From: Selaginella tamariscina
Lineage: Eukaryota > Streptophyta > Lycopodiopsida > Selaginellales > Selaginellaceae
Assembly (NCBI GenBank): GCA_003024785.1
Contig: PUQB01000094.1
Coordinates: forward strand, 35,001 to 99,000
DNA length: 64,000 bases
Direction of reading: 5' to 3'
Shown: positions 11,812 to 23,929 of the stretch, piece after piece
Position numbering within the stretch: position 1 is the first letter of the stretch
How the letters are laid out: the number at the start of each line of letters is the position of its first letter
The notes under the pieces: model-generated
The model's database searches: none
What the model was told of the DNA's origin: nothing
The model's input: only the letters and a program-made list of their open reading frames with translations
Program-made: the position numbers and the translations under genes

Positions 11812-13906
11812 CTACGATCCTGCAACCTGGATGCCTGTTGATGTCATGATCCCATCAACAGGGTGATACGTTGTGTACTGCACAGCTCGTTTGTTTCGGA
11901 CAAATTGGTAGCTTTTTATAGCAGAATAAAGCTTTGTAAGAACAAGAAATGTGTTAACATCAGAAGGTTCGTCTCTTCCCAGAAAGCAACGACGACAGTA
12001 AGAAGGTGGGGGGCAGCGGTGCAGCAAACTTGCAACTCTCCAGTAGAGCGGACAACAGCAACGGTGAAGTGAACCGAACTTCCAAAGTGCCACTCTTCTC
12101 CAAGACACCGTCGTCAATGGCTTCCAAAACCGTGTCAAGATCGTCCACGCCGGTGGACCCGTCGAGGCTATCGATGCAACGCAGCATAACACTCTTGATG
12201 CGGTCGGATAATTAGCAACTACACAAACCATTTTCGCATAAACCGTATCGTTGAATACATAGGATTTCACACGTCCGCTTCTCACCAACTGGAGCCAATG
12301 CTCAAAGGATCGCACTTCCATACGTTGCAAGAAGTCGCAGCAGCTACCAACAAGGCCAGTGTGTCCGGACGTAAGCTCGATTATGTTTTCGGAAATTGCT
12401 GAGATGGCTTGTCGATGTTGTTCTTCATCTTCTTCACCTTCCAAGGTCATCTTAAATAACAAGCTCCGGTCCCGGAAATAGTCATCCAGCATCTTTGCAA
12501 CCTGCTGCTCATCCGCATTCATCACCACACTGGTTACGCAGTAGGCAATCTCCTCTCCGGCTTAAGGGAAGCGAAACGAGAGGCTGTCTCTAGGAACAAA
12601 CTTGGGAAGTACCGGCTCCATAGTTTCTGTCTTTGTGGTCTGCCTAAACTCGCAGCTCTCATTGGAGATGTCAGAACACGGCGTATTACAAAGAGTGAGG
12701 GCTCTTATGTACCCTCGAGTCTTCAACACAGTCACGATCCACTTCGCCTGCATCTTTCAGGCTGGTCACCCCATCTATCCAAGCAAGCTGCGAGAGAGAA
12801 CTGGAAGCTCGGTTGAGAAGTTGCGCTTCATCAACTAACCATATCACATTCCTGAAATCTTCCTCACCGTCTGGAACTCTAAACACATCAGTCACCGCCG
12901 TCACTTTTGGTGGTCTCTTGAGTTCACTGTTTTGTACGCAGATCTTGTCCACCAAGAGGCTGTAAAAATCGTTAGCAGCTTCCATTTCGTCTTTCCGTTT
13001 GTTGTTGCCCAAGTCCACCATTCTATGGTCGAGTGTAGTCATCACCACCAAGTAACCTCTCTCCTGGAGTGCGATTCCCAGTGTTGTGAGCAGGGTGGTC
13101 TTCCCGGACTGCCATGGCGCTGTGAGAAGCAGCCTTCTTCCGCCCTCAATGTCACTGAGAAGGCTATCAAAATCTGGCCACCGACAGTAGTAATTGAAGT
13201 CCAAATTGACAATTGCACCGCCAAAAGCAAACGTGCGAGGATGCAAAGATTGCCGGCGACGACGAAGCAGAAGATTGGTACCTGAAAAGTAGCCCAAAAT
13301 ATATCATGGTTTAGTGAACGCAGGAGAAGACAAAATCAGTGCTACATGTAGGCATGGCTAAAGCCACGTAAAAGCGAACAGAACAACAACACAACATCTA
13401 ACACATCCAGAGCACACAACACCTGTGACACAATCCCTATGACATCAGCCAAACACTCAAGGCAAAAGATCCAATAGCCATGGAACTGTGTACATCTCTG
13501 GAGCTGCTCAAAGACGGCGTCTGGTCTGCACTACAAACAGCCGCAAACAAGGGCAAAAGCACATCTTGGGCAAACGTACAGACACAGCCCTTTGAAACAA
13601 CGGCACACTAAGAGATGCAACATGGAGCACAACAAGAAACAGAAGAGATCATGACCAAAACAAGCAGCACAACAAAATAGGACCTGGGAGATTTGTTGCA
13701 GTCGCTCTGTATACGTACTGACCGGTCCCCAGATTTTCGCCAAGAACTGCATCCCCATCGGCGTACTCAAGAATCCCAACTCCATAAGCCTTCTCAATAG
13801 GTTCTATCACCTGTTCCTTTGGCAGTGGAGGCTGTTTGAACTTCACCTCTTTCAGAAGAGCGCCGTCAGCTGAGCGCACCGCAACGCAGATTTCTTGCTC
13901 CGCCAT
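11812..13906 (-). pseudogene. second Crinkler-like P-loop NTPase gene, with ubiquitin-like header, broken
   Basis: Exon 1 (13906-13723) encodes about 61 residues starting MAEQEICVAVRSADGALLKE, like the ubiquitin-like header of Crinkler proteins. I chose this ATG over the one at 13912 because the other CR-like gene also begins MAE. A 441-nt phase-1 intron (13722-13282, GTCAGT to CAG) leads to exon 2 from 13281. Exon 2 carries Walker A APWQSGKTT near residue 115 and Walker B VIWLVDEAQLL, followed by an arm with GHTGLVGSCCDFL. Breaks: a frame change near 12750, an in-frame TAA at 12562-12564, another frame change near 12200, and possibly one near 11980. The helix resuming in a second frame at 12187-11960 (DDGVLEKSGTLEVRFTSPLL) is the expected end of the NTPase module. 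No nuclease domain or PHD finger follows. Family call is good; the copy is probably non-functional unless the breaks are sequencing errors. Confidence 0.65.
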
Positions 13907-15299
13907 GTACAAAGTTAGGGCATGCCAGTATATTCCTGAAAGATCCCTCCTTAAAAGAATTTCGAATATTCATTTTTAAGCAAAATTATGCTCAAGGAAG
14001 CAGTCAGGGTTAAAAAAGGTGCTAGTCATATGTGTAACCATTTTTTTTATTCAACATTTTTGCATGTGTACGATACGCATACATCCATATAGAAATGTGT
14101 GTTCCTAGATGTTAGTTTTTATCTGTACAGTATTAAATAGTATGAATATATAGCTACTAATGTGTTGTACCTCCATATGTGTATACGCATTCATGTCTCT
14201 GTTCTGTACACATATATAAATATATGTCTGCATACATATACAATACATACACATTATTAGCTTTAGCAGAATGTTATCTATTAGTTGTCATGAAAATGTT
14301 ATACGAATATAACGTTTTAATTACCGATGTTCGTATGTTCATGCGTCTGTCTGTGGTGTGAATTATAAATGCATATATCAGAGTTTATTACAAAAGGAAA
14401 TGTCTGTGTTGTGTTGTTGCACACAATGAAACATATATAATTAGTTACACACGCGTGTGTACGTGTGCGCGTGTTAACTTCTTCATCATGGACAAGTTCT
14501 CGACGACGATGATGAGAATAGCAACTTTCATATATCTTTCACATATATATAACCTTATATACAACAGTCCATGTCCCTGTATATATTACATTTTAATTAG
14601 TTTATATTTGCTTTTCATATATATTTCAAATACATATAGCCATGTATACAACAATATAGCAGTCCATGTATATATATAGACCATATATATATCACTAATC
14701 TCATGCCCGTGTGATTTTTAAATTTCTAATTCTTTATATAAATTTGAATATTCTCTATTCAAATTTAAAATATAGAGTGCGTTATAACAATAATTATTTA
14801 TATGCAGTGCGGTGCAACAATTTGTTAAAGTACAACAACTAACTTAACTATTGGGCCAAATGCACAAGTGGTTAACTTTGTTAAAAGTTAACATCAATGG
14901 TTAAGTTAGTTATTGTACTTAAACAAATGTTCAACCACAATGGCATGAATTAATTGCATAAAAATAACTATTATTATAATGCACCATACAAATTAATTAA
15001 GTTTAACAACAAGAGTTAATCATCGGTGACCCACAATTATTAACCACTAAATATAATATGAATGCAAATATAAAGCCTGGATTCAAATTATTGATATACA
15101 TGCTATATTATATAACAATATATAACTACTGTAAATAGATTAGATTGATATAGGGGTATATACATGCTATATACATACATGGACTAAGTATTTGAATCAG
15201 TATGGGCTCTATATATGGACTATTAAATTGACTATATATAGAGACTTATACATGGACTGCTATACATGGAGTGTTGTATGGATATACATATAAATGCAA
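13907..15299. other. AT-rich, microsatellite-like intergenic DNA
   Basis: Alternating ATATAC/TGTGTG-type sequence with no supported gene. The CATATATAC-rich stretch at 14160-14700 resembles 50040-50300 in style and may share origin with the CACTA interior. An imperfect inverted pair built on TTAACTTTGTTAAAAGTTAA lies near 14873-14892. Confidence 0.4.
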
Positions 15300-16085
15300 A
15301 ATTACAAGATAAAAATACTATGCTAAATAAAATTTTTGATTAAATACTAAGGGAATATTAGTGGTCTAAGAACAAGGTTGATTTTATGGTATTCTTTAAA
15401 TATAATAATAAGATATTTATTATTTTTCTCTTTAGATTATATTTTATTTTACCATAGTATACGTATTTTCATAGTAAATCATACATTGTAACTAAATTAA
15501 AAAAAGTTTTATACTTTGGTAAATAAACGATTCTTATTTTATGGGTAGTAAAAAGAAAAGAATATTTTAGTTCATTAGAATAAAATATATTTTATTTTTA
15601 AATCATATAATCTTGAATAGAATATACCAATTGAGAGGTTTGAATCCACAACCCCAAAGTTAAAAACTACCAACTAAGTTACATAAACTTCTAAACGTTA
15701 AATGTAACTTAGTTGGTAGTTTTTAACTTTGGGGTTGTGGATTTAGCATATTCTAGATTAACATGAATTAAGTTACTTATAACCATGTATTAATTGTTAA
15801 TATAAATTTATTTTCAATTTTACAACTTATTAACATCAAAGGACTGCAGTAGATTTTAATTCAATATGTGTATGTTTGGTGCCCATGTTCTCTAAGTTTT
15901 ATAATGTGGTTTAATCTGTTTTTTTTTTGGTCAATTATTTGTAGGCATGGACATACACTATTAAGATAAACATGTATTTATATGTATAAAAGCATGTGTG
16001 TGTAAATCTCTCTCTACATACTATAATATATATATATCTTATTACATACACTATATAGTCATGGATTAGTTGAAGTTAACTACAT
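15300..16085 (+). mobile_element. remnant related to the interior of the CACTA element
   Basis: The sequence aligns by eye, in the same orientation, with 48090-48790 inside the CACTA-type element. Shared landmarks are ACTAAGGGAA, GGTCTAAGAACAAGG / GGTCCAAGAACAAGG, the TTTAGATTATRTTTTATTTYACCAT segment, AAAATATATTTTA, and a late GCCCATGTTSTYT to AGCATGTGTG stretch. No terminal repeats were found here, so this is a partial, older copy. The tRNA-like hairpin at 15643-15743 interrupts the alignment. Confidence 0.55.
15643..15743. repeat. perfect 42-bp inverted repeat with tRNA-like arms
   Basis: Arms 15643-15684 and 15702-15743 are exact reverse complements around a 17-nt loop. Read outward, each arm contains TAACTTAGTTGGTAG, close to a tRNA box A (TRGCNNAGTNGG). 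The minus-strand reading of the left arm continues into GGATTCAAACC, close to a box B. Spacing is like a tRNA or tRNA-derived SINE. An intact tRNA gene is not supported because the acceptor stem is not recognisable. Confidence 0.6.
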
Positions 16086-16089
16086 AATT

Positions 16090-18688
16090 AAGGAATGGAT
16101 ATACTAGCATCAACATCAATTTAGTATATTTTGATCGTTCATGACACTATCCCCTTCTTCAGCGACGAGTTCCACGAGTCGAACTAGAGTTGGGTCTAGG
16201 CTTGTTTGGGTATCAAGCATGCAATGCGATAACGACTTGTTGAGCATTACTCTTCACAGGCTCCCAAGTGTGGTCATTAAGAGAGTAGCTGACCCAATCA
16301 ACAAGATAATAAAGCTGACCTCAAAGAAGTTTGTAGTCCAAAATAGCGTGAACTTTATATTTAGGTTCACCATCAAGCTTAACAAGTGGTGGTGATGGTA
16401 CAATACGATTAGGAATAGTATTAAGTGTGTATGGCTCAAGGAAAGACACATGAAAGATGGTGTCATGGACTCTGCAGGCCAAATGTGGATGAATTTAGGT
16501 GGGCCTATGTCTAGGCCCGAGGTCTTGAACTGAAAGTCCAACTGTCCTTCGGGGTGTGTGGGATGTACGATGATGGCCTTTACCCAGACGTCAGGAAGGT
16601 TCATGTCTAGGTAGCCTGGAGTGGTGCCGTGAGGAGCAAGCCTGTTTTGGAGTAAAAGGGAGAGAGAGAGAGATGGCCTCTAGGAGGTTGATTATAACAA
16701 ACATAAAAAGGAATATATATGTATTGCAACTTGAAATTACAATGTGGCCCTTTACAATGGCCAATGGTCAAAGACCTCTATTTAGGCACTGGAACAAGAC
16801 ACAAGAAAAAGACGAACTAGAAGGACCTTAACCCACTAATCGCCTACCTACTTATATAGATGGCCAGGTGGTACTTGGGTGTAGGCCGAGGTAACACTCT
16901 CCCAATGGATGTCCTCAATAGGATTGGGTACTAGTCAAATGTCTTAACACGCCTCTCCCACATGTCGTCCTTAGTACCTAGGTGGTTAATCAGGACAATT
17001 GGATCTAGCTTTGTTATCAGTATCGCTTGACGCATGTTCTAATCTATTAGTGCAGCCTGACACCCGTCATTGTTAGCCATGCCTGTTGTCAAGTTGCCAA
17101 TGTAGGTCGCCCACTCCACTTCTTGGCCACCCTTTGGGTTTGCCACTTGTCTGCATCAGCTATACCAAAAGACGAGGTGGATCTTCATGGTGAGGGAAGT
17201 TAAAGACAAAATGTAACCTTATTGACTTACTAATAATTAGAAATGGATAATCAAGCTTTTGACATGGTCGGGTAGTCTGTAAACTACACTAAAGGAGCCA
17301 AACTTGGTCACCAACTTGGAAAATAGGGGCAGTTTAACAATTTTAATTGACATCTACTTTTTGGGAGGCTTAGGCTCGATGGGGGTAATGAGCCAATAGC
17401 TTGAAGGTGGTTGAGGAGGTCTTTTGTTGATGGGTTGATCAGAATATCAACACGAGCGTGTAATGACCAACGAGGATGCTGATTATGGATTGTAAAGAAT
17501 GGTAATTAACTTGTAAAAGCATGCACCAAGTTGTTGCACGTAAATTCTGCAAGGGGCAAAAGCTTAACCCAATTGTTCTATTGGTAATTACTAAAGCACT
17601 AAAGGTACTGCTCCAAGGTTTAAATGGTCCATTCAGATTGACTGTCGATTTGTGGATGATACTCTGAGGACAATTTGTACTCAATGTTTAAAAGCTAAAG
17701 TAGTCGCTTCGAAAACTTGACAGCAAATTAAGATCTATGGTCGGTGAGAATATCATTTGATAGATCATGCAACTAAAAAACCTTCTTAAGCACTAATTTT
17801 GTTGTCTCCTCACTTATGATGGACAGAAGAAAATGAGTCATCTTGGAGAATCAGTCCACCACAATCAAAGCCGCATCAAACCCCTTAGATCAAGGAAGGT
17901 CAATGGTCCATGAAAATTGACTAGCTGGAATCAACAATGGTTGAAGCAACCCATACGAACGATGGCGAGGGGCCTTAGACTGACAACAAACATTAGAAGT
18001 ACACATAAAGTTTGCTACATAGTTTTGAAGTTTGGGCCACTAGTAATCTCGAGTAACCAACTTGCATATCTAGTGTGTATCAAAATGTCCAGCAACAAGA
18101 CTATCATGACAATCCTGCAACACTCAAAGACGACATGGGCTATCTAGAATGTAAACAAGATTGTTGTAAAGCAATAATTCATCCTAGAGTTTGAACTTAT
18201 TGTAGTCATCACGATTATATTGAAATTAAAACTTGAGCCTCAATCTAGAACAATATAGTTCAACAACTGGATCTGTTGGTAATGTCGTATGAAACCATGT
18301 CAAAACGTTAGAATCCATTGTAGCTTGCAACACCTCAATAACCATCAACTTTAGCTAGTCTGATCTCAGAAGAACATGCCATTATTGGTCAAATGCTGGG
18401 CCATTGGGACAAAGGGCCAAGTAGGACATTTGGGATAAAACATATGCTTTACCCTATTGCAAACATGGTCGATACATGATGACAAAACTGAATTATGCTA
18501 GAAACTAGGCTCAACTAAATTGATGACTTAAAACTCATGCCAACTAAAAGTACATGAGATTTTTATAAATGTGGCGAACCCTCCAAAAAGTGTCTCATTC
18601 TTCAAACAAATCCACAATAGCAAAAAACTCCTTGTCATGTACCTCATAATTGATCTCTAGTATAAGAAACTTATAGGAGTGAAATGCT
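16090..18688 (-). pseudogene. element C1, 3' part of pol: integrase and chromodomain, decayed
   Basis: Minus-strand reading gives a chromodomain tail (YLVDWVSYSLNDHTWEP, about 16250-16340) and upstream integrase segments near 17440-17700 that correspond to the [12 protein letters not shown]...AEFAYNN region of family B. This is a chromodomain Ty3/gypsy lineage related to B but much older. Frames are interrupted every few dozen codons. A solo LTR (16458-17167) splits the chromodomain side. The left end near 16090-16125 keeps only a scrap of LTR. Confidence 0.75.
16458..17167. mobile_element. 710-bp solo LTR, separate family (E)
   Basis: Begins TGGTGTCATGG, ends GCTATACCA, and is flanked by an exact 5-bp duplication AAAGA (16453-16457 and 17168-17172). 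Removing it restores the alignment of C1 with the matching part of C2 near 32760, which confirms a clean insertion. There is no coding sequence. The family and its autonomous partner are not visible in the window. Confidence 0.75.
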
Positions 18689-20454
18689 TGTCAGAGTTTT
18701 AACCCAAAGGGCCAACACGTGGCAACACGTGGCAACACGTGGCTGCCATGTGGCCATTTGGCGTCATCACCCTATGTGAGCAACGCTAAGTATCCCAGAA
18801 CAACCCCAAGACCCCTAGGGTTAGACTCTAATGCCCAAGTGGACAAGAGACTTAGGGTTTAGCCTAAGTCTCCCTAGAATGTCTGTCCCCAGAACCCTTG
18901 AGGGATAACCCTAGTTGACTTAGGGTTTAGCCTAAGTCTCCCTAGAGTGTCTACCCCCAAAACCCTTGAGGGATAACCCTAGTTGACTTAGGGTCTTGCC
19001 CTAGAAGACTCTAGACAGGCTCATGCCTAACCCCCATCAAGGAGACATGTGTTCCACACATACCCCCATGACAGAGCTAAGGCATTGTCACTTACCCCTT
19101 GAGGAATCACCTCATCCGGGGAGTACAACCCCTTTAGGGCGACAAGGGGTACCCTGAACCACGACTAACCCCTAAGGGTTTGAGTGGCCAAGTTATACCC
19201 TAACCTAGGGCTAGTACTTAGTGAGGAATGAGTGTGTGCCGTAGGCGGACACGAGTGTTCTGTTAAGCAAACTCCTAAGGCTAGGTTTTGGAAAACCCTA
19301 AGCACATGACCTTGCGAGTGCCTCATGAAAGGGATCCTGCTAATATGTTTAGGTTGTTCAACCCTTGAATTCCAAGAACACTCCCCTAGCCAAGTGTGCC
19401 AAAGCAACCTAGTTATAGACCTAGCCTCCCTTGAGCGGATGCCCAAGGCTTAGCACCCTAGTGCAAGCACAAGCATGTCTGTTTGCTAAAGTATCCAACC
19501 CTTGGCGACAAGCCATGACATAACCCAAAGGGCGTGCCTCAGGCGTTGTACCATGTGACGTTTTAGCCCAGTGTCACATCTCCATGTGGCCTTCCCTGAT
19601 GTGGGCTATCATGCCATAGCCTTAAATTCAAGAGTTGCCATACCACAAACTGGCTCTTAAATGCCAACTCTAGAACCCCTCTATGAACCCTCAGGAACCA
19701 AGTAATGTGAACATGTCAAACAAGGTCCCACGCCCACAGTTGGACAAGGACACGGATGTGCCTTGCTTGGCCGTGAGTGCTACACCTAGCTTGACGTGGA
19801 AGAGGAGGCTGGAGACAAGCTCAACTTCTGCCTCTTGGAACGTGCATTCCGACAAGACCTCCCAGGCATGGATTCGCCAACATTAAGGGTAAGCTACCCC
19901 AAAGGTGGGACGTACCCCTGGCATCTGGAAGTTAGGGCGGCACAACAGAGGGTTGTGCCTTGACGACACAAGCTAGAGCTTGCACCGAGAGAAGAGTAAC
20001 GAGCTCAGTCATGAACCCAAGAACCCTCACTCCTATGTACTACCTTATTTATGTGACAGAGGCCCCCCCCTTGTTTTCCTGTTTACATAAGTGGGCTAGC
20101 ACTGAAATCTCATTCCCAGAGGGAACATACTTGGTGAGTTATCCATCGACCCTAAACCCTAACCTATCAAACCTGGGGGTATTTCTAAGTATATCCGACA
20201 TGCCGAACTCACCGGAACTAGCCATTAATCCAACCGGGACATGGAAAACGAGGGTAAGAGTTTTCTAGAAGGTAAGTCCTACCTTCACTTAGAGTTTTTT
20301 CGAGATATCTAAGGACAACCGGCCGGACTACCCTAAACACCTAAGTGCACTAAGTGGGGCTGTTTCTCACTACATCTAGGGCTTGTCAACATAGTACAGT
20401 AGGTAACAACAGTCAACGTCCAAAGTAAAGAGGAGTCATAGTAAAACTATGACA
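18689..20454 (-). repeat. LTR of D1 (3' LTR on the minus strand)
   Basis: It aligns over its full length with 22235-23921 and contains an internal tandem duplication of about 68 bp (GACTTAGGGTTTAGCCTAAG units, about 18845-18990). It also has three adjacent CAACACGTGG units (about 18721-18742), where the right LTR has two. Differences from its partner include many single-base indels. Confidence 0.85.
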
Positions 20455-22234
20455 CACTCCCTCGGTGCTTCTCATTACCCCTTTCCATAAGGGTCTGCTA
20501 CTATACCTATCTCTCATTAGTATATAGCTACGCCAGACTAAGTATGAACTTTTATTGGAATCAAGCTCTTTTCCGATATAAAAGTACAAGTCATAAAACC
20601 CTGTTCTTTGTAAACATGTCAATCTGGCCAGAGGCAATCACAGAGGCGCATGGCTGTACACATGTATACAACAAGGTCTTACCAATCTACCAATTGCCAT
20701 TCACTTGGTGTGTTATTAACATAAATTTATTCCTGATAGGAATCAAATTCAGTCAAATCCGCGACCAAGTGTGATAGCCTTACCATTCGACCATGATGCA
20801 GAGTCAAGAAACCGTCTTTTAAATAATCGTATTCGACTCTAAAATGAAATTGATATTGAAAATCAATATCAACTTTCAATTCTCATCGAACACCGACTCT
20901 CTAGGAGGTACATGCACTTAAACCTCCAAAATGTATACCCACTAACTTCCGACTCATTTGACACCACCACATAATTATTAAACTTAGCAAGTTTCCTTAC
21001 TTAGTCAATAAGCAGAGTGGAGAATCCCAAATCATGCTCTTCTTAACCAAGGAATCACCCTTGTTCAAGAGCTTATCCCCACATTGCAAACAACATTACA
21101 GATTTCAAGATTAAAGAGTTAACAATGAAAATGCACAAGTGTGCGCCGAACGCCTTCACTATGCAAGTCCTTATTACTCAGTAAACTGAAAATGTAAACG
21201 TATGTTTCCAACATTACTCTTTCTGATAGATCATGCCATCTATCCCAAAAGTTGCATTGATAGGGATGCAACATTAAATCCGTCTACTGCCAAAATATAT
21301 TCTATCCCATTCTTAAGATCCACATGAGATAACTTCATAATCAAGTTAGTTGAGTTAGCTAACTTGAATACAAAGTGCGCGCCTACAACCAACTAAGGTT
21401 TCAAGTTGTACTTTGTTCAAATCAAACGACTTGAACTTAGTAAACTATTTCACCTAATGTTACTTGCAGCTAGCGTCATCAAAGTATTACGTCCATCGGA
21501 CAATACTTTGATTACATTGGATCTTCGAACCAACTGCTTAACATATTCATCATATGTTAATATTCGACATTCCGTTGTATTATAAGTTCATCACCATAGT
21601 CTGCTTCTAGAGTTACACTCTCGGAAACATGCACTATAATAAGAGCTTATTTTACACTTTATGTCAAAATGTAGTGTTCATTCTTATGTTTGAATATGCC
21701 CCTTCTCCCGAAGTCAAAGATGCACTTCTGAACATAAGTCTTTCCCCGTTTGAACACTATTGGAATATTGAATCTTGACCTAAGCCAAAACTCAATGGAC
21801 ATAGTCACGTTCTCAAATCATGTGTTATCCCAAATTCAAACACCTTAAAGAAAAAGAAAAATTTTCAATAATGTGTAGAATAGGATATCACAAGGCCCAT
21901 CTCACAAGACTTAGTTTGTAAGCCAAAAAACTAACATGCCTTGTCTTGTGGAAGTAAATGGTAAAGTAACCTGGACAACCATAAGGTAAAATAACCTGGC
22001 ATACAACTTGGAAGCTGACTTCCAAGTGCTACCTTCTAAGTCCATAACCCACACCCACTTATGAAGTAGGTGTACTCTGAAGAGTTATAGATCTCAGGAC
22101 CAACTCTCCACGCAGAATTCAGACATTAGCCGAAAGTGATAGAGTACTTCAAGAATTTAGAACTAACTAAACCCTAAAATACACTACACTTTAGGTAGTC
22201 CTACTGACCGTAGAGAATAGGCTCCGATACCAAT
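20455..22234 (-). other. non-coding interior of D1
   Basis: No ORF resembling gag or pol is present on either strand. The right edge holds the primer-binding site. The interior is of lower GC than the LTRs and shows no tandem structure. Confidence 0.6.
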
Positions 22235-23921
22235 TGTCAGAGTTTTAACCCAAAGGGCCAACACGTGGCAACACGTGGCTGCCAGTGGCCATTTGGCGTC
22301 ATCACCCTGTGTGAGCAACGCTAAGTTTCCCAGAACAACCCCAACGACCCCTAGGGTTAGACTCTAATGCCCAAGTGGACAAGACTTAGGGTTTAGCCTA
22401 AGTCTCCCTAGAATGTCTGCCCCCAGAACCCTTGAGGGATAACCCTAGTTGACTTAGGGTTTAGCCTAAGTCTCCCTAGAGTGTCTACCCCAAAAACCCT
22501 TGAGGGATAACCCTAGTTGACTTAGGGTCTTGCCCTAGAAGACCTAGACAGGCTCATGCCCTAACCCCCATCAAGGAGACGTGTGTTCCACACATACCCC
22601 CGTGACAGAGTAAGGCATTGTCACTTACCCCTTGAGGAATCACCCTCATCTGGGAGTACAACCCCTTTAGGGCGACAAGGGGTACCCTGAACCACTAACC
22701 CCTAAGGGTTTGAGTGGCCAAGTTATATCCCTAGACCTAGGGCTAGTACTTAGTGAGGACACGAGTGTGCGCCGTAGGCGGACACGAGTGTTCTGTTAAG
22801 CAAACTCCCTAAGGCTAGGTTTTGGAAACCCTAAGCACATGACCTTGCGAGTGCCTCACGAAAGGGATCCTGCTAATATGTTTAGGTTGTTCAACCCTTG
22901 AATTCCAAGGAGAACACTCCCCTAGCCAAGTGTGCCAAAGCACACCTAGTTATGAGACCTAGCCTCCCTTGAGCGGATGCCCAAGGCTTAGCACCCTAGT
23001 GCAAGCACAAGCATGTCTGTTTGCTAAAGTATCCAACCCCTTGGCGACAAGCCCATGACATAACCCAAAGGGCGTGCCTCAGGCGTTGTACCATGTGATG
23101 TTTAGCCCAGTGTCACATCTCCATGTGGCCTTCCCCGATGTGGGCTATCATGCCATAGCCCTTAGATTCAAGAGTTGCACCAAGTACCACAAACGTGGCT
23201 CTTAAATGCCAACTCTAGAACCCCTCCATGAACCCTCAGGAACCAAGTAATGTGAACATGTCAAACAAGGTCCCACGCCCACAGTTGGACAAGGACACGG
23301 ATGTGCCTTGCTTGGCCGTGAGTGCTACACCTAGCTTGACGTGGAAGAGGAGGCTGGAGACAAGCCTCAACTTCTGCCTCTTGGAACGTGCATTCCGACA
23401 AGACCTAGGGCGGCAAACAGAGGGTTGTGCCTTGACGACACAAGCTAGAGCTTGCACCGGGAGAAGAGTAACGAGCTCAGTCATGAACCAGGAACCCTCA
23501 CTCCTATATACTACCTTATTTATGTGACAGAGCCCCCCCCTGTTTTCCTGTTTACATAAGTGGGCTAGCACTGAAATCTCATTCCCAGAGGGAACATACT
23601 TGGTGAGTTATCCATCGACCCTAAACCCTAACCTATCAAACCTGGGGGTATTTTCTAAGTATATCCGACATGCCGAACTCACCGGAACTAGCCATTAATC
23701 CAACCGGGACATGGAAACGAAGGTAAGAGTTTTCTAGAAGGTAAGTCCTACCTTCACTTAGAGTTTTTCGAGATATCTAAGGACAGTCGGCCGGACTACC
23801 CCTAAACACCTAAGTGCACTAAGCGGGGCTGTTTCTCACTACATCTAGGGCTTGTCAACATAGTACAGTAGGTAACAACAGTCAACGTCCAAAGTAAAGA
23901 GGGTCATAGTAAAACATGACA
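22235..23921 (-). repeat. LTR of D1 (5' LTR on the minus strand)
   Basis: Reads TGTCAGAG on the plus strand at 22235 and ends CATGACA at 23921. On the minus strand a TATA-like GGTAGTATATAGGAG lies around 23505-23519, a plausible core promoter for an element transcribed in this direction. Confidence 0.85.
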
Positions 23922-23929
23922 GAAATGCT

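Larger units (their letters stand above)
18689..23921 (-). mobile_element. non-autonomous LTR element D1 (LARD-like) with 1.7-kb LTRs
   Basis: Two long LTRs (18689-20454 and 22235-23921) enclose a 1,780-bp interior without coding signal. On the minus strand the right-hand LTR is the 5' one: its end at 22235 is followed by ATTGGTATCGGAGCC, one mismatch from the plant initiator-Met tRNA primer site. A purine-rich segment (GCACCGAGGGAGTG) precedes the other LTR. The element is flanked by identical 8-bp sequences GAAATGCT (18681-18688 and 23922-23929), longer than the usual 5 bp. It inserted into C1. The lack of gag and pol with large LTRs fits a large retrotransposon derivative mobilised in trans. 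Confidence 0.85.

Noticed and set aside
13531-13797. Open frame on the minus strand inside the first intron of the second CR-like gene
   Set aside because: It overlaps the header exon out of frame and lies within an intron with good GT and AG ends; no motif supports it.
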